A stretch of DNA of 64,000 bases from JBQLZQ01 sp052168355 (GCA_052168355.1 JBQLZQ010000089.1:53567-117566); one strand, 5' to 3'. Shown: positions 9,537-18,787, counted from the stretch's first letter. Notes: generated from the letters alone by a model not told the origin. Numbers and translations are program-made.

Positions 9537-10469
9537 ATGATCGCCACCACAGCCGCCGCGCTGCCGCCGTCGCCGCCCGGAGGGCGGGCGTGGCGCCGCG
9601 TTCGCGACGGTCGGACGCTACCAATCCTGACCGTGCTGGCCCTGCTGCTGGTCGTTTGGTATGCCGGAGCCGTATTGCTCAACCGCGATCGGGTTACCCA
9701 GGCCCTGGACCGGGCCGGCGAACCCTGGGGCGTGGCGGAGCTCGTCACCGGAACCTGGTCGCTGGATCGGCCGGTGCTGCCGACGCCCGATCAGGTGGCG
9801 GTGGAGCTGTGGGACAGCACCATCACACGGCCGGTGACCAGCAGGCGCAGTCTGATCTACCATGCCGCCGTCACCATGAGTTCGACTTTGCTGGGCTTTG
9901 CCCTGGGAAGCGGACTCGGCATCCTTCTGGCTGTCGGTATCGTGCACAACGGCACGCTGGACCGTTCGCTGATGCCGTGGATCATCGCCTCCCAGACCGT
10001 GCCGATCCTGGCCATCGCCCCCATGGTTGTGGTCGTGCTCGGCAATATCGGGCTGACCGGGCTGGTGCCCAAGGCCTTGATCTCGGCTTATCTCAGCTTC
10101 TTCCCAGTCACCATCGGCATGGTCAAGGGGCTGCGCGCGCCCGATCCCCTGCAACTGGATCTGATGCGCACCTACAGCGCCGGCGAAGGCCAGGTGTTCG
10201 CCAAGCTGCGCTGGCCGTCGGCCGTGCCGTTCCTGTTCCCTAGTCTCAAAGTGGCCATCGCCCTGGCGCTGGTCGGGGCCATTGTCGGCGAACTTCCCAC
10301 GGGCGCGCAGGCGGGCATCGGCGCGCGGCTGCTGACGGGATCGTACTACGGTCAGACGACCGCCATCTGGGCAGCCCTGTTCATGGCGGCGTTTCTGGCC
10401 ATGGCCGCCATCGCGGCGGTCACCCTGGCCGAACGGCTGGCCAGGGCCAGCCGGGGGAACCAGCCGTGA
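9537..10469 (+). CDS. ABC transporter permease
   Basis: Inner-membrane permease of 310 residues for the same importer. After a hydrophilic start comes a first span (LPILTVLALLLVVWYAGAVLL), then a periplasmic segment with the typical LPTPDQV, then a five-helix BPD_transp_1 core. The coupling-loop pattern MRTYSAGEGQVFAKLRWPSAVPF is present. It follows the ATPase gene at 15 bases and overlaps the next permease by four. Two dissimilar permeases imply a heterodimeric channel. Confidence 0.9.
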   Translation: MIATTAAALPPSPPGGRAWRRVRDGRTLPILTVLALLLVVWYAGAVLLNRDRVTQALDRAGEPWGVAELVTGTWSLDRPVLPTPDQVAVELWDSTITRPVTSRRSLIYHAAVTMSSTLLGFALGSGLGILLAVGIVHNGTLDRSLMPWIIASQTVPILAIAPMVVVVLGNIGLTGLVPKALISAYLSFFPVTIGMVKGLRAPDPLQLDLMRTYSAGEGQVFAKLRWPSAVPFLFPSLKVAIALALVGAIVGELPTGAQAGIGARLLTGSYYGQTTAIWAALFMAAFLAMAAIAAVTLAERLARASRGNQP

Positions 10470-11611
10470 CGCCCCGCCGGGCCGAGGCGATCGCCCTGAT
10501 CGGCCTCGCCGTACTGCTGGTGGCGACCGCCCTGGCCGTGCCAGCCGGCATGGTCGGCGAGGACGAGGTTCGGGTGCTGGCCCTGGGCCGGGATTATGTG
10601 CTGCTGGCGCTGGGTCTTGCGGCCCTGGGGGCGAGCCTCCGGCCGGCGGCGGGCCGGCTTGGAGGCGGTATCCTGCTGGTCGCCGCCGGGGTCCTGTTCG
10701 GTCTGCTGCTGCTGCTGCGCATCGGCGAGGGGTTCGTGTTCGCCGGCGGACTGGCCGGCGGGCTGGTTTTCGTCCTGGCCGTGGCGGTGGTTCTGTGGCT
10801 GGCCCTGTCGCGCCTTGCCCATCTGTCCGGGCGGGGCGTCGATCTGGCCGTGCCAATTCTGTTCGGCGCGCTGCTGATCTATCTGTGGGAGGTGCTGGTC
10901 CGCGGGTTCGAGGTGCCGCCGATCCTGTTGCCGGCTCCCGGCGCCATTGCCGCCGCGATGGCCGAGCACCGGTTCGACCTGTGGACGGATTTCGTCCAGA
11001 CTTTCCTCAAATCGGTCATTCCGGGATTCATCATCGGCAGCGGGGCCGGGTTCCTGACCGCCGTGGCCATCGACCGGTCGCCCTTTCTTCAGCGCGGGCT
11101 GTTGCCCCTGGGCAGCCTGATCAGCGCCATGCCCATCGTCGGCATCGCGCCGATCATGGTGATGTGGTTCGGTTTCGACTGGCAGTCCAAGGCGGCGGTG
11201 GTGGTGGTCATGACCTTCTTCCCGATGATGGTCAACACCCTGGCCGGGCTGCAATCGGCGGGCGTCATGGAACGGGATCTGATGCGGTCCTACGCGGCGG
11301 GCTATCGCCAGACGTTGCTCAAGCTGCGCCTGCCCGGGGCCATGCCCTTCGTTTTCAACGCGCTTAAACTCAACTCCACCCTGGCTCTGATCGGTGCCAT
11401 CGTCGCCGAATTCTTCGGCACGCCGATCTATGGCATGGGATTCCGTATCGCCACGGAGATCGGCCGCTTCAACGTCGATCTGGTGTGGGCCACCATCGTC
11501 GTCGCCGCGGTTGCCGGATCGGCGAGCTATGGCGGGTTGGCGCTTCTGGAGCGTCGCACCACCTTCTGGCATCCATCCCACAGAAACAAACAACAGGTGA
11601 GGTCATCATGA
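10466..11611 (+). CDS. ABC transporter permease, long form
   Basis: Second permease, 381 residues, starting at GTG 10466 within a GTGA overlap with the previous stop codon. It is unusual in carrying an extra hydrophobic amino-terminal block of about 130 residues (several spans, AEAIALIGLAVLLVATALAV onward) before the normal BPD_transp_1 domain with its coupling loop MRSYAAGYRQTLLKLRLPGA. The last codon overlaps the start of the binding-protein gene (ATGA), so translation is probably coupled. Family and role are clear; the function of the extra block is unknown. Confidence 0.9.
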   Translation: MTPRRAEAIALIGLAVLLVATALAVPAGMVGEDEVRVLALGRDYVLLALGLAALGASLRPAAGRLGGGILLVAAGVLFGLLLLLRIGEGFVFAGGLAGGLVFVLAVAVVLWLALSRLAHLSGRGVDLAVPILFGALLIYLWEVLVRGFEVPPILLPAPGAIAAAMAEHRFDLWTDFVQTFLKSVIPGFIIGSGAGFLTAVAIDRSPFLQRGLLPLGSLISAMPIVGIAPIMVMWFGFDWQSKAAVVVVMTFFPMMVNTLAGLQSAGVMERDLMRSYAAGYRQTLLKLRLPGAMPFVFNALKLNSTLALIGAIVAEFFGTPIYGMGFRIATEIGRFNVDLVWATIVVAAVAGSASYGGLALLERRTTFWHPSHRNKQQVRSS

Positions 11612-12612
11612 AAAAGATCGGACTTTTGGCGGCGTCGGCCGTGGTCGCGTTGAGCGCGGCATCGGCGCAGGCGGCGGATGAATTCACGGTCCAGTTGAAA
11701 TGGGTTCCGCAGGCCCAGTTCGCGGGCTATTTCGTGGCCCAGGACAAAGGGTTTTACGAGGAGTACGACCTCGACGTCACGATCAAGCCGGGCGGCCCGG
11801 ATATCGCGCCGCCGCAGGTCATTGCCGCGGGCGGCGCCGACGTGATCGTCGACTGGATGCCGTCGGCGATGGCCGCGCGGGAATCCGGCGTGCCGCTGGT
11901 CAATGTCGCCCAGATCTTCGACCGTTCGGGCATGATGCTGACCTGCAAGAAATCGACCGGCATCACCGCGCCCACGGATTTCGAGGGCAAGACACTGGGC
12001 GTCTGGTTCGGCGGCAACGAATATCCCTTCCTGTCGTGGATGAGCCAGCTTGGCTTCAGCCATTCCGGCGCCGATCCCGACGTCACCGTGCTGCGTCAGT
12101 CGTTCAATGTCGATCCCCTGTTGCAGGACCAGGCCGCCTGCATCTCCACCATGATCTACAACGAGTACTGGCAGCTTATCGACGCCGGCCTGACCGAGGA
12201 CGAGCTGATCACCTTCTTCTACGAAGACGAAGGCGTGGCGACGCTGGAGGACGGGCTCTATGCCCTTGAGGGCGACCTCCAGGATCCGGAATTCGTCGAC
12301 AAGCTGTCCCGGTTCATCGCCGCCACCGTCAAGGGCTGGCAGTACGCCATCGACAATGTCGAGGAAGCGGCGGAAATCGTGGTCGACAACGATTCTTCCG
12401 GCGCGGCGACGGTCGAGGTGCAGACCCGCCAGATGGAGAACATCGCCACCTTGATCTCCGGCGAAACCAGGGGTCTCGGCTATCTGGACCCGGCCGCCTA
12501 TGAGCGGACCATCGAGGTGCTGCTGAGCGGCGAGAGCGACCCCGTGATCAGCGAGGCGCCGGTCGGCGCCTGGAGCCACGAGGCCTGGGAAAAGGCTCAA
12601 GACCTGATGTAA
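11608..12612 (+). CDS. NMT1/THI5-like periplasmic substrate-binding protein
   Basis: Periplasmic receptor of the importer, 334 residues from ATG 11608, with AGGTGAGG just upstream; longer in-frame readings run through the permease gene. A clear Sec signal peptide (MKKIGLLAASAVVALSAASA, then QAADEF) is followed by VQLKWVPQAQFAGYFVAQDK, the hallmark of NMT1/THI5-like receptors that bind pyrimidine-type ligands. Context argues for pyrimidines or their degradation intermediates. The gene ends the rightward operon and faces the dihydropyrimidinase gene across an inverted repeat. Confidence 0.9.
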   Translation: MKKIGLLAASAVVALSAASAQAADEFTVQLKWVPQAQFAGYFVAQDKGFYEEYDLDVTIKPGGPDIAPPQVIAAGGADVIVDWMPSAMAARESGVPLVNVAQIFDRSGMMLTCKKSTGITAPTDFEGKTLGVWFGGNEYPFLSWMSQLGFSHSGADPDVTVLRQSFNVDPLLQDQAACISTMIYNEYWQLIDAGLTEDELITFFYEDEGVATLEDGLYALEGDLQDPEFVDKLSRFIAATVKGWQYAIDNVEEAAEIVVDNDSSGAATVEVQTRQMENIATLISGETRGLGYLDPAAYERTIEVLLSGESDPVISEAPVGAWSHEAWEKAQDLM

Positions 12613-12623
12613 CCTAGTCCCGG

Positions 12624-12672
12624 CGGCGAGGCCCTGGATGACCGCCCCGGCGGATCCCCCAGGGTCTCGCCG
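12624..12672. terminator. Nested inverted repeat between convergent genes
   Basis: Arms around 12624-12637 (CGGCGAGGCCCTGG) and 12659-12672 pair with one mismatch, and the loop contains a second hairpin (CCGCC/GGCGG). It lies between two convergent transcription units, where a bidirectional terminator is expected, but there is no T-run, so intrinsic termination is uncertain. Confidence 0.45.
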
Positions 12673-12755
12673 GATGCCGCTTTTCGTGGTCGTGGGCGAC
12701 GGGCCGCGTCGTTCCGGCCCAGGGGGTGCCGGTTATCGATGGGGGCGGCCCGCCC

Positions 12756-14219
12756 TCACGGGGTGACGAAGCTGCTCGGCTCGCGCTTGACGGCACGCGG
12801 TTTCAGGAAATCGTTGCGCTTGCGCACCGCGTCGAACACCACCGGGAAGGTGGGCCGGGGAATGTGGCGCCCGGCGCCCTTTTCGACGGAAAGCTGACCG
12901 TTTTCCCACACCACTTGGCCGTGATTGACGGTCACGGCGCAGGTGCCGGTCACCTCCATACCCTCGAACACGTTGAAATCGATGTTCTGGTGGTGGGTCT
13001 TGGCGCTGATCGTGCGGGTGCCCGCCGGATCCCAGACCACCAGCGACGCATCGGCGCCGACGCGCACCGCGCCGCGCCGGGGGTAGAGGTTGAAGATCTG
13101 GGCACAGTTGGTGGACGTCACGGCCACGAATTCCTGCGGCGTCAGCCGGCCCTTGGCCACGCCTTCTGACCACAGCACGGCCATGCGGTCCTCGATCCCG
13201 GCGGTGCCGTTGGGGATCTTGGTGAAATCGTCACGGCCGGCCGCCTTCTGATCGGCGCAGAAGCAGCAATGGTCGGTGGCCGTGGTCTGGGCGGTGCCGT
13301 TGACCAGCCCCGCCCACAGCGCGTCCTGGTGATGTTTGGGCCGGAACGGCGGGCTCATCACATGGCCGGCGGCCTGCAGCCAGTCCTTGTTGCGGTAGAC
13401 GCTGTCGTCCACCACCAGATGCTGGGCCAGGACCTCGCCATAGACCCGCTGACCGGCGCTGCGGGCGCGGGCGATGGCGTCCAGCGCGTCCTTGCAGCTG
13501 ACATGGACGATGTAGACCGGGGATCCGACCATGCCGGCGATGGAGATGGCGCGGTTGGCGGCCTCGCCCTCGACCTCCGCCGGGCGGGACAGGGGGTGAC
13601 CCTCGGGGCCGGTGATGCCGGCCTCCAGCAGCGCCTTTTGCATCAGATAGACAACCTCGCCGTTTTCGGCGTGCACCGTGGGCACGGCGCCCAGTTCCAG
13701 ACAGCGGCGGAACGAGTGCATCAGCACGTCGTCCTCCACCATGATGGCGTTCTTGTAGGCCATGAAATGCTTGAAGCTGTTGACCCCGTGATCGCGGGCC
13801 AGTTCGCCCATTTCCGCCTCCACCTGGTCCGACCACCATGTGACGGCGACATGGAAGCTGTAGTCGCCGCACGCCTTCTCGGCCTTGGCCTGCCAGTCGC
13901 GATAGGCCTCCAAAAGGCTTTGTTGCGGGGCGGGGATGACGAAGTCGATGATCAGCGTGTTGCCGCCAGCCATGCCGGCCGCCGTTCCGGTATAGAAATC
14001 CTCCGACGCGACCGTGCCCATGAAGGGCAGCTCCATATGGGTGTGCGGGTCGATGCCGCCGGGCATGACATAGGCGCCGCTGGCGTCCACCACCCGCGCG
14101 CCGGCGGGCGCGTCCAGATCGGGGCCCACGGCCTTGATGATCCCGTCGTCGCAATAGACATCGGCCCGAACCATCTGGTCGGCATTGACCACGGTACCGC
14201 CCTTGATCAGCGTGGACAT
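12756..14219 (-). CDS. hydA: Dihydropyrimidinase / D-hydantoinase
   Basis: Cytoplasmic binuclear-metal amidohydrolase that opens 5,6-dihydrouracil to N-carbamoyl-beta-alanine, the second step of the pathway. The 487-residue chain has metal ligands in GGIDPHTHMELPF (H59, H61), the lysine expected to be carboxylated in NSFKHFMAYK (K150), and the HVSCKDALD histidine region. A very strong ribosome site (GGAGGGAGG) precedes ATG 14219, and a RutR-like operator lies about 63 bp upstream. Together these place the gene in the same regulon as preTA although it is transcribed alone and leftward. Confidence 0.95.
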   Translation of the reverse strand: MSTLIKGGTVVNADQMVRADVYCDDGIIKAVGPDLDAPAGARVVDASGAYVMPGGIDPHTHMELPFMGTVASEDFYTGTAAGMAGGNTLIIDFVIPAPQQSLLEAYRDWQAKAEKACGDYSFHVAVTWWSDQVEAEMGELARDHGVNSFKHFMAYKNAIMVEDDVLMHSFRRCLELGAVPTVHAENGEVVYLMQKALLEAGITGPEGHPLSRPAEVEGEAANRAISIAGMVGSPVYIVHVSCKDALDAIARARSAGQRVYGEVLAQHLVVDDSVYRNKDWLQAAGHVMSPPFRPKHHQDALWAGLVNGTAQTTATDHCCFCADQKAAGRDDFTKIPNGTAGIEDRMAVLWSEGVAKGRLTPQEFVAVTSTNCAQIFNLYPRRGAVRVGADASLVVWDPAGTRTISAKTHHQNIDFNVFEGMEVTGTCAVTVNHGQVVWENGQLSVEKGAGRHIPRPTFPVVFDAVRKRNDFLKPRAVKREPSSFVTP

Positions 14220-14281
14220 CGGTAGACCTCCCTCCTAACATCGCGCGGTTTCGCCGGCCGGATCCCAAGGCGCGGCAAAAC

Positions 14282-14297
14282 CTGACCATATGGTCAA
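14282..14297. promoter_or_regulatory. RutR-like operator 2
   Basis: CTGACCATATGGTCAA matches TTGACCAnnTGGTCAA at 13 of 14 defined positions. It lies between the dihydropyrimidinase gene (leftward) and the aminotransferase gene (rightward) and could control both. Confidence 0.85.
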
Positions 14298-14383
14298 AGC
14301 TACCCCGGCCGGACACCCGTCCGCAACGGCCGTAAGGTGCCGAACAACAGCTACCGGAACGCGGGGGGAGGGAGCAAACGTCC

Positions 14384-15571
14384 ATGCAACCGGCGAACGC
14401 CACCTTGGCATCCATCGGCACGACGGTGTTCGAGGTCATGTCGCGCCTGGCCCAGGCCCATGACGCGGTCAATCTGGGCCAGGGGTTCCCCGATTCCGGC
14501 GGCCCACCGGATGTGCTGGCGGCGGCGGCGGACGCGATCCTGACGGGGTGGAACCAGTATCCGCCGATGTTGGGGCTGCCGGCGCTCCGCCAGGCGGTGG
14601 CGTCCCACGAGAAGCGGTTCTATGGGCTGGACGTCGACTGGCAGAGCGAGGTCATGGTCACGTCCGGCGCCACCGAGGCGCTCGCCGGCGCCCTTCTGGC
14701 GCTGATCGAGCCGGGGGACGAGGTGGTTCTGTTCCAGCCGCTCTACGATGCCTATCTGCCGTTGGTGCGCCGCGCCGGGGGGATTCCCCGTCTGGTCGAT
14801 CTGCGGCCGCCGGACTGGCGTTTCGACCGGGCGGCGTTGGCCGCCGCCTTTTCGCCGCGGACAAAGGCGGTGCTGCTGAACAACCCGCTAAACCCGGCGG
14901 CCAAGGTGTTCGACGCGGACGAGTTGGCGTTGCTGGCCGAATTCGTCGACGGGGCCGATGCTTACGTCATCTGCGACGAGGTCTACGAGCACCTGACCTT
15001 CGACGGTCGCAGCCACGTGCCGATGATCGGTCTGCCCGGAATGCGCGATCGCTGTCTGAAGATCGGTTCCGCCGGCAAGACGTTCTCCCTGACCGGGTGG
15101 AAGGTCGGTTACGTGACGGCGGCACCGGACCTGCTGGCCATCGTTGCCAAGGCTCACCAGTTCCTGACCTTCACGACGCCACCCAACCTGCAGACGGCCG
15201 TGGCCATCGGTCTGGGCAAACCGGACGCCTATTTCCGGGGTCTGGCCAATGGCATGGAAGCCAAGCGCGACCGGCTGGCCACGGGTCTGACGGCGCTGGG
15301 GTTTGCCGTGCTGGAGTGCCAGGGGACCTATTTCCTCAATATCGATCTTGCCGCTTCGGGTCTGGGTGACGACGATGACCGCGTGTGCCGCCGCCTGACC
15401 CAGGACGCCGGGGTCGCCGCCATTCCCGTCAGCGCGTTCTACGCCGAAAGGGCGATAACCCGGGTCGCCCGTTTTTGCTTCGCCAAGCGGGATCCGGTAC
15501 TCGACGAGGCCCTGAGCAGGCTCGGGCGATTTCGAAGCGGGGCGGACACCGTCAGATCGGCGATTTCGTAG
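14384..15571 (+). CDS. Class I/II pyridoxal-phosphate aminotransferase
   Basis: Fold-type I aminotransferase of 395 residues, closest in motifs to methionine/kynurenine-type aminotransferases (VNLGQGFPDSGGPPDVL, MVTSGATEAL, NNPLNPAAKVF, CDEVYEHL). The cofactor lysine is K232 in SAGKTFSLTGWK. It is divergent from the dihydropyrimidinase gene with the RutR-like site between them, so it may be co-regulated. However, beta-alanine transaminases of this pathway are normally class III, so a direct role in beta-alanine removal is only a possibility. A purine-rich GGGAGGGAG precedes the start. Its last 20 bases overlap the convergent antiporter gene. Confidence 0.88.
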   Translation: MQPANATLASIGTTVFEVMSRLAQAHDAVNLGQGFPDSGGPPDVLAAAADAILTGWNQYPPMLGLPALRQAVASHEKRFYGLDVDWQSEVMVTSGATEALAGALLALIEPGDEVVLFQPLYDAYLPLVRRAGGIPRLVDLRPPDWRFDRAALAAAFSPRTKAVLLNNPLNPAAKVFDADELALLAEFVDGADAYVICDEVYEHLTFDGRSHVPMIGLPGMRDRCLKIGSAGKTFSLTGWKVGYVTAAPDLLAIVAKAHQFLTFTTPPNLQTAVAIGLGKPDAYFRGLANGMEAKRDRLATGLTALGFAVLECQGTYFLNIDLAASGLGDDDDRVCRRLTQDAGVAAIPVSAFYAERAITRVARFCFAKRDPVLDEALSRLGRFRSGADTVRSAIS

Positions 15572-16934
15572 CGGCGTCCGGCTTGGGCGGCGGTTGGGGC
15601 GATGGCAATTGTTTGGGCGGGTCCGGGGTTTTGCCGACGCGTTTGAGAATGACACGCCCCTTATCCACGAGCGCTCGACCGCCCGTCCTGGCGGCCAGCC
15701 CAAGGCGCTCCAGCCATGTCAGTTCGCGGTCATAGACCTGTCGCAATGCCTGCCGCATGCTGGAGATGCCGTCGCTGGCGATGGCGTCGAACCGCCGCGC
15801 CGTCAGCAACCACAGCGGGCTGATGAGCAGGCTCAGCGCGATGACGGAAATGGCCAGCCGATAGCCTTCCTGGTCGATGGCGCCGGCTGACACGCCGGCC
15901 GCCGCAAGGACAAACGAGAACTCGCCGAGTTGCCCCATGACGACGCCGGCCGGGAAGGCGTGCTCCCACCTGGCACCCAGCAGACGCAGAACGCCGACAT
16001 TGATCACGGTCTTGATCACTATGGCGGCGGCCAGGAACCCTAGAACCGTGCCCAGATTGTCGGCCAGATAGCGCAGATCGATCAGCAATCCGATGGACAG
16101 AAAGAAAACGACCACAAGCACGCTTTGGATCGGGTGAGTGGCCCGCATCACGGCCTTGCGGTCGGTTGACGCGGAAATCACCAGACCGGCCAGAAAGGCG
16201 CCGTAGGCGGCCGACAGCCCGAACAGACCCGTCAGTGTGGCGGCCAGGAAGCAGAAAGCGATGGCCGCCAGGGGGATCAGATCGGTTTTTCCCTTCATCC
16301 AGCGATGGGTGGGCAGAACGATCTTGCTGCGGCGGCTGAGGTAGGAGATGAGGACGGTCAGAAGCCCGACCGCGACCACCATCTTCACCACGACGCCGAA
16401 CCCGAGCGCCTCGGTTTCGCCCATGGCCCTGACCAGCACCAGCATGGGAACCACGGCCAAATCCTGGGCGATCAGCACGCCAACGGTAATGCGCCCGGTT
16501 TCCGTACGAAGCTCGCCGATGTCGTCGAGCATCTTGATCGCAACGGCGGTGCTGCTGAGCGCCACCAGGAACCCGAACAGCAAGGCCTGCTGGGGTGTCC
16601 AGTCAAGTAGCGCTGCAAAGCCGAAGGTGACGGCCAGTGCCAGGGCGATCTGCAGCAAGGCGCACGAAATCGCTATGCGCAGAACGGCGGTGAAGGCCCG
16701 CAGGCTCAACTCCATGCCGATCAGGAACAACAGCATGAGCACGCCCAACTCGGCCAGCAACGTGATGTCATCGGAGTTTTCGACCAGGCCAAGCCCGGTC
16801 GGCCCCAGCACCATGCCGGCCAGGATGTATCCGACGATGGCGGGCTGACGCAGGCGGGTGAGGACCAGTCCGCACAAGACCGCGGCCGTGGCGACAAGCG
16901 CGATGGCGGTCAGGTCGCTGATATGGCTATCCAT
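15552..16934 (-). CDS. CPA2-family cation:proton antiporter (Kef-like, without RCK domain)
   Basis: Inner-membrane protein of 460 residues with about twelve hydrophobic spans. Family motifs include IVGYILAGMVLGPTGLGL, LGVLMLLFLIGMELSL and LSSTAVAIKMLDDIGEL. KefB/KefC proteins normally continue into a TrkA-N/RCK regulatory domain; here the chain ends about 70 residues after the last span in a Pro-rich tail, so this is a short form. Likely K+ or Na+/H+ exchange; the ion cannot be read from the sequence. Confidence 0.88.
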   Translation of the reverse strand: MDSHISDLTAIALVATAAVLCGLVLTRLRQPAIVGYILAGMVLGPTGLGLVENSDDITLLAELGVLMLLFLIGMELSLRAFTAVLRIAISCALLQIALALAVTFGFAALLDWTPQQALLFGFLVALSSTAVAIKMLDDIGELRTETGRITVGVLIAQDLAVVPMLVLVRAMGETEALGFGVVVKMVVAVGLLTVLISYLSRRSKIVLPTHRWMKGKTDLIPLAAIAFCFLAATLTGLFGLSAAYGAFLAGLVISASTDRKAVMRATHPIQSVLVVVFFLSIGLLIDLRYLADNLGTVLGFLAAAIVIKTVINVGVLRLLGARWEHAFPAGVVMGQLGEFSFVLAAAGVSAGAIDQEGYRLAISVIALSLLISPLWLLTARRFDAIASDGISSMRQALRQVYDRELTWLERLGLAARTGGRALVDKGRVILKRVGKTPDPPKQLPSPQPPPKPDAATKSPI

Positions 16935-16998
16935 GCGCCCAGTCTATTGAAAGGGGGAGGCAGGAAAAAGGCGGATGCCGAAAAATACGCTGAGCCGG

Positions 16999-18177
16999 CT
17001 ACACCGTGGCATCTGCCGTTTTGCGTCGGCGGGCCATGATCAAGTGCGTCAGCCCGCCAATCCCATAGACACCGGCCACGGTAATCAGCAGACCCGAAAG
17101 GCCCACCAACCCCAAGATCCATAGCAATAAGGGCGTTCCCAGCAGGTTTCCCAGGTTGCCCATTTGGGCCATGGCCCCATTTGCCAGCGCCCGCTCCTCC
17201 TGACCGGCATTGAGTTGAGGCACCGCCGCAAAGCTTGCGCCCTGAATCAGCCCGAGGATCCCGAACAGGCCGATGCAAACGTAGGGAACCGCAAGGCCCA
17301 GGAAGAACAGGCCGATCGTTCCGATGGCGCAACCAAAACCCAGCACGATGACGGTAACGGCGGATAGTCTGGTGAGCAAGGCCGGCACCAGGATGAGCGA
17401 GACCGCGATACCGGAAAGCGGCATCAGACTCGCGACTGAAGCACGGTTCTCCGCGGGCAGTAGAGCAGGCAACGTGGCCAACAGGGATACGAATGTCAGC
17501 GTGTACAACAACCACCCCATGGCCGGCGCCGCTATGAACGGGGACCCGTAGGACCTGACATGCTGGCGCGCAATCAGCGCGAGGTTCCACGCAGTGTCGG
17601 CTTTCGGCATGGCGCCGCCGGAACCGGTCATGACGATCGCCAGCACCCCGGCCAAGCCCAATAGGAACACACCATGGAGATTGAAGAGACCGCTCAGCCC
17701 GTGTGAGGCGACGAAGGGCCCACCAAGCCAGGCCATCAGCGCGAAGGAGACGCCGAAAAACGTGCTCCAGAGCGTCATCGCCCAATTGCGGAGGCCGTCG
17801 GGGCTGATCTGGGCAATGAGCGTGGGTGCAGCGACCACGATGGCCAGGTGCGACACGCCCTCGAGCAGGCGTGTGGCCATCATCACGGGCAGTTCCGGCC
17901 GCGTGGCCTGCCAGAGAGAGATGGCAGCCCCGAGCAGGAGGGACAGGATCAGGACCCGGGCGCAGCCGAACCGGGCCACCAGCACGCCGGCCGTCATTCC
18001 AAGCACAGCCCCGATGGCGCTGATCAGGGTCAGCAGCCAACCGATTCCAGCGCCGGCAGCGGGGTATTGGGCGCTGACCAGATCGAAAGGCACAGCGAGC
18101 TTCGCGAACTGTGCCGCAGCACCGAGGCCCGCCACCCACAGCAGAAAGATAAGGCAGATACTGCGCGGCACCGACAT
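16999..18177 (-). CDS. MFS transporter
   Basis: Major facilitator superfamily protein of 392 residues with about twelve spans. The loop 2-3 motif region reads GVLVARFGCARVLILSLLLG and the second half begins around MGWLLYTLTFVSLLATLPAL. The substrate is unknown. It lies 55 bases downstream of the HTH regulator gene in the same direction, so the two probably form an operon in which the regulator controls the transporter. No clear ribosome site is seen at ATG 18177, so the start is approximate. Confidence 0.85.
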   Translation of the reverse strand: MSVPRSICLIFLLWVAGLGAAAQFAKLAVPFDLVSAQYPAAGAGIGWLLTLISAIGAVLGMTAGVLVARFGCARVLILSLLLGAAISLWQATRPELPVMMATRLLEGVSHLAIVVAAPTLIAQISPDGLRNWAMTLWSTFFGVSFALMAWLGGPFVASHGLSGLFNLHGVFLLGLAGVLAIVMTGSGGAMPKADTAWNLALIARQHVRSYGSPFIAAPAMGWLLYTLTFVSLLATLPALLPAENRASVASLMPLSGIAVSLILVPALLTRLSAVTVIVLGFGCAIGTIGLFFLGLAVPYVCIGLFGILGLIQGASFAAVPQLNAGQEERALANGAMAQMGNLGNLLGTPLLLWILGLVGLSGLLITVAGVYGIGGLTHLIMARRRKTADATV

Positions 18178-18232
18178 CGATTAGCGATAGCCGCCCGTCG
18201 CATCGGTGGCGACGCATAAAAAATGCGGCCCG

Positions 18233-18787
18233 TCAGACCCCGCTCACCAACCTGGCCGGCGTGCCATCCGCCAGATAGAGCCGTTCCCACATGATGACAC
18301 CAGCGCTGATCCTGATCATGTCGTGCACGGCTTCCGATGTACGGAAAGACCTGGGCGCCGGGGTATGCACGGACCACCAGTCGGAGTCGGCGAGATCCAT
18401 CTCGGCCTGACGGATTTCAGCCGTTGCGAACGGCCAAAGCGCCACGCCCAGCAAGTCCCGCTGCGAGGCTTGCCAGTCTCGCGCCCGCGTCTGCGAATAG
18501 GCCAAACAAACATGGGTCGCATCGTCGATCAGATGGACGCAATCGCGCGAATTTTCGACCAGCCTGCGGAGCGCCGCATCGTTCGTCCGGTACCTGGACA
18601 GTGATTCAAAGGCCTTTTGCTGAAGCTCGGGATCCGGTGTATGTCGTGCGGCTTCCCATCGGGAAACCGTTGCCTGATCAACCCCCAGATCATGCGCGAC
18701 CGCCAGTTGCTTCACACCCATGGCCCGCCGCAGCCGGCGCAAGCGCTTGCCGAACGACGGAAAGGGAAAACCGGCGACACCAGACAT
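18233..18787 (-). CDS. XRE-type HTH regulator with carboxyl-terminal sensor-like domain
   Basis: DNA-binding protein of 184 residues. Residues about 12-66 form a Cro/CI helix-turn-helix (GKRLRRLRRAMGVKQLAVAH, then ...GVDQATVSRWEAARHTPDPE). The remaining 110 residues (NSRDCVHLIDDATHVCLAYSQ, DSDWWSVHTPAPRSFRTSEAV) look like a small PAS-like sensor domain, an inference from pattern only. It probably regulates the adjacent MFS gene. No ribosome site is visible before ATG 18787. Confidence 0.78.
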   Translation of the reverse strand: MSGVAGFPFPSFGKRLRRLRRAMGVKQLAVAHDLGVDQATVSRWEAARHTPDPELQQKAFESLSRYRTNDAALRRLVENSRDCVHLIDDATHVCLAYSQTRARDWQASQRDLLGVALWPFATAEIRQAEMDLADSDWWSVHTPAPRSFRTSEAVHDMIRISAGVIMWERLYLADGTPARLVSGV

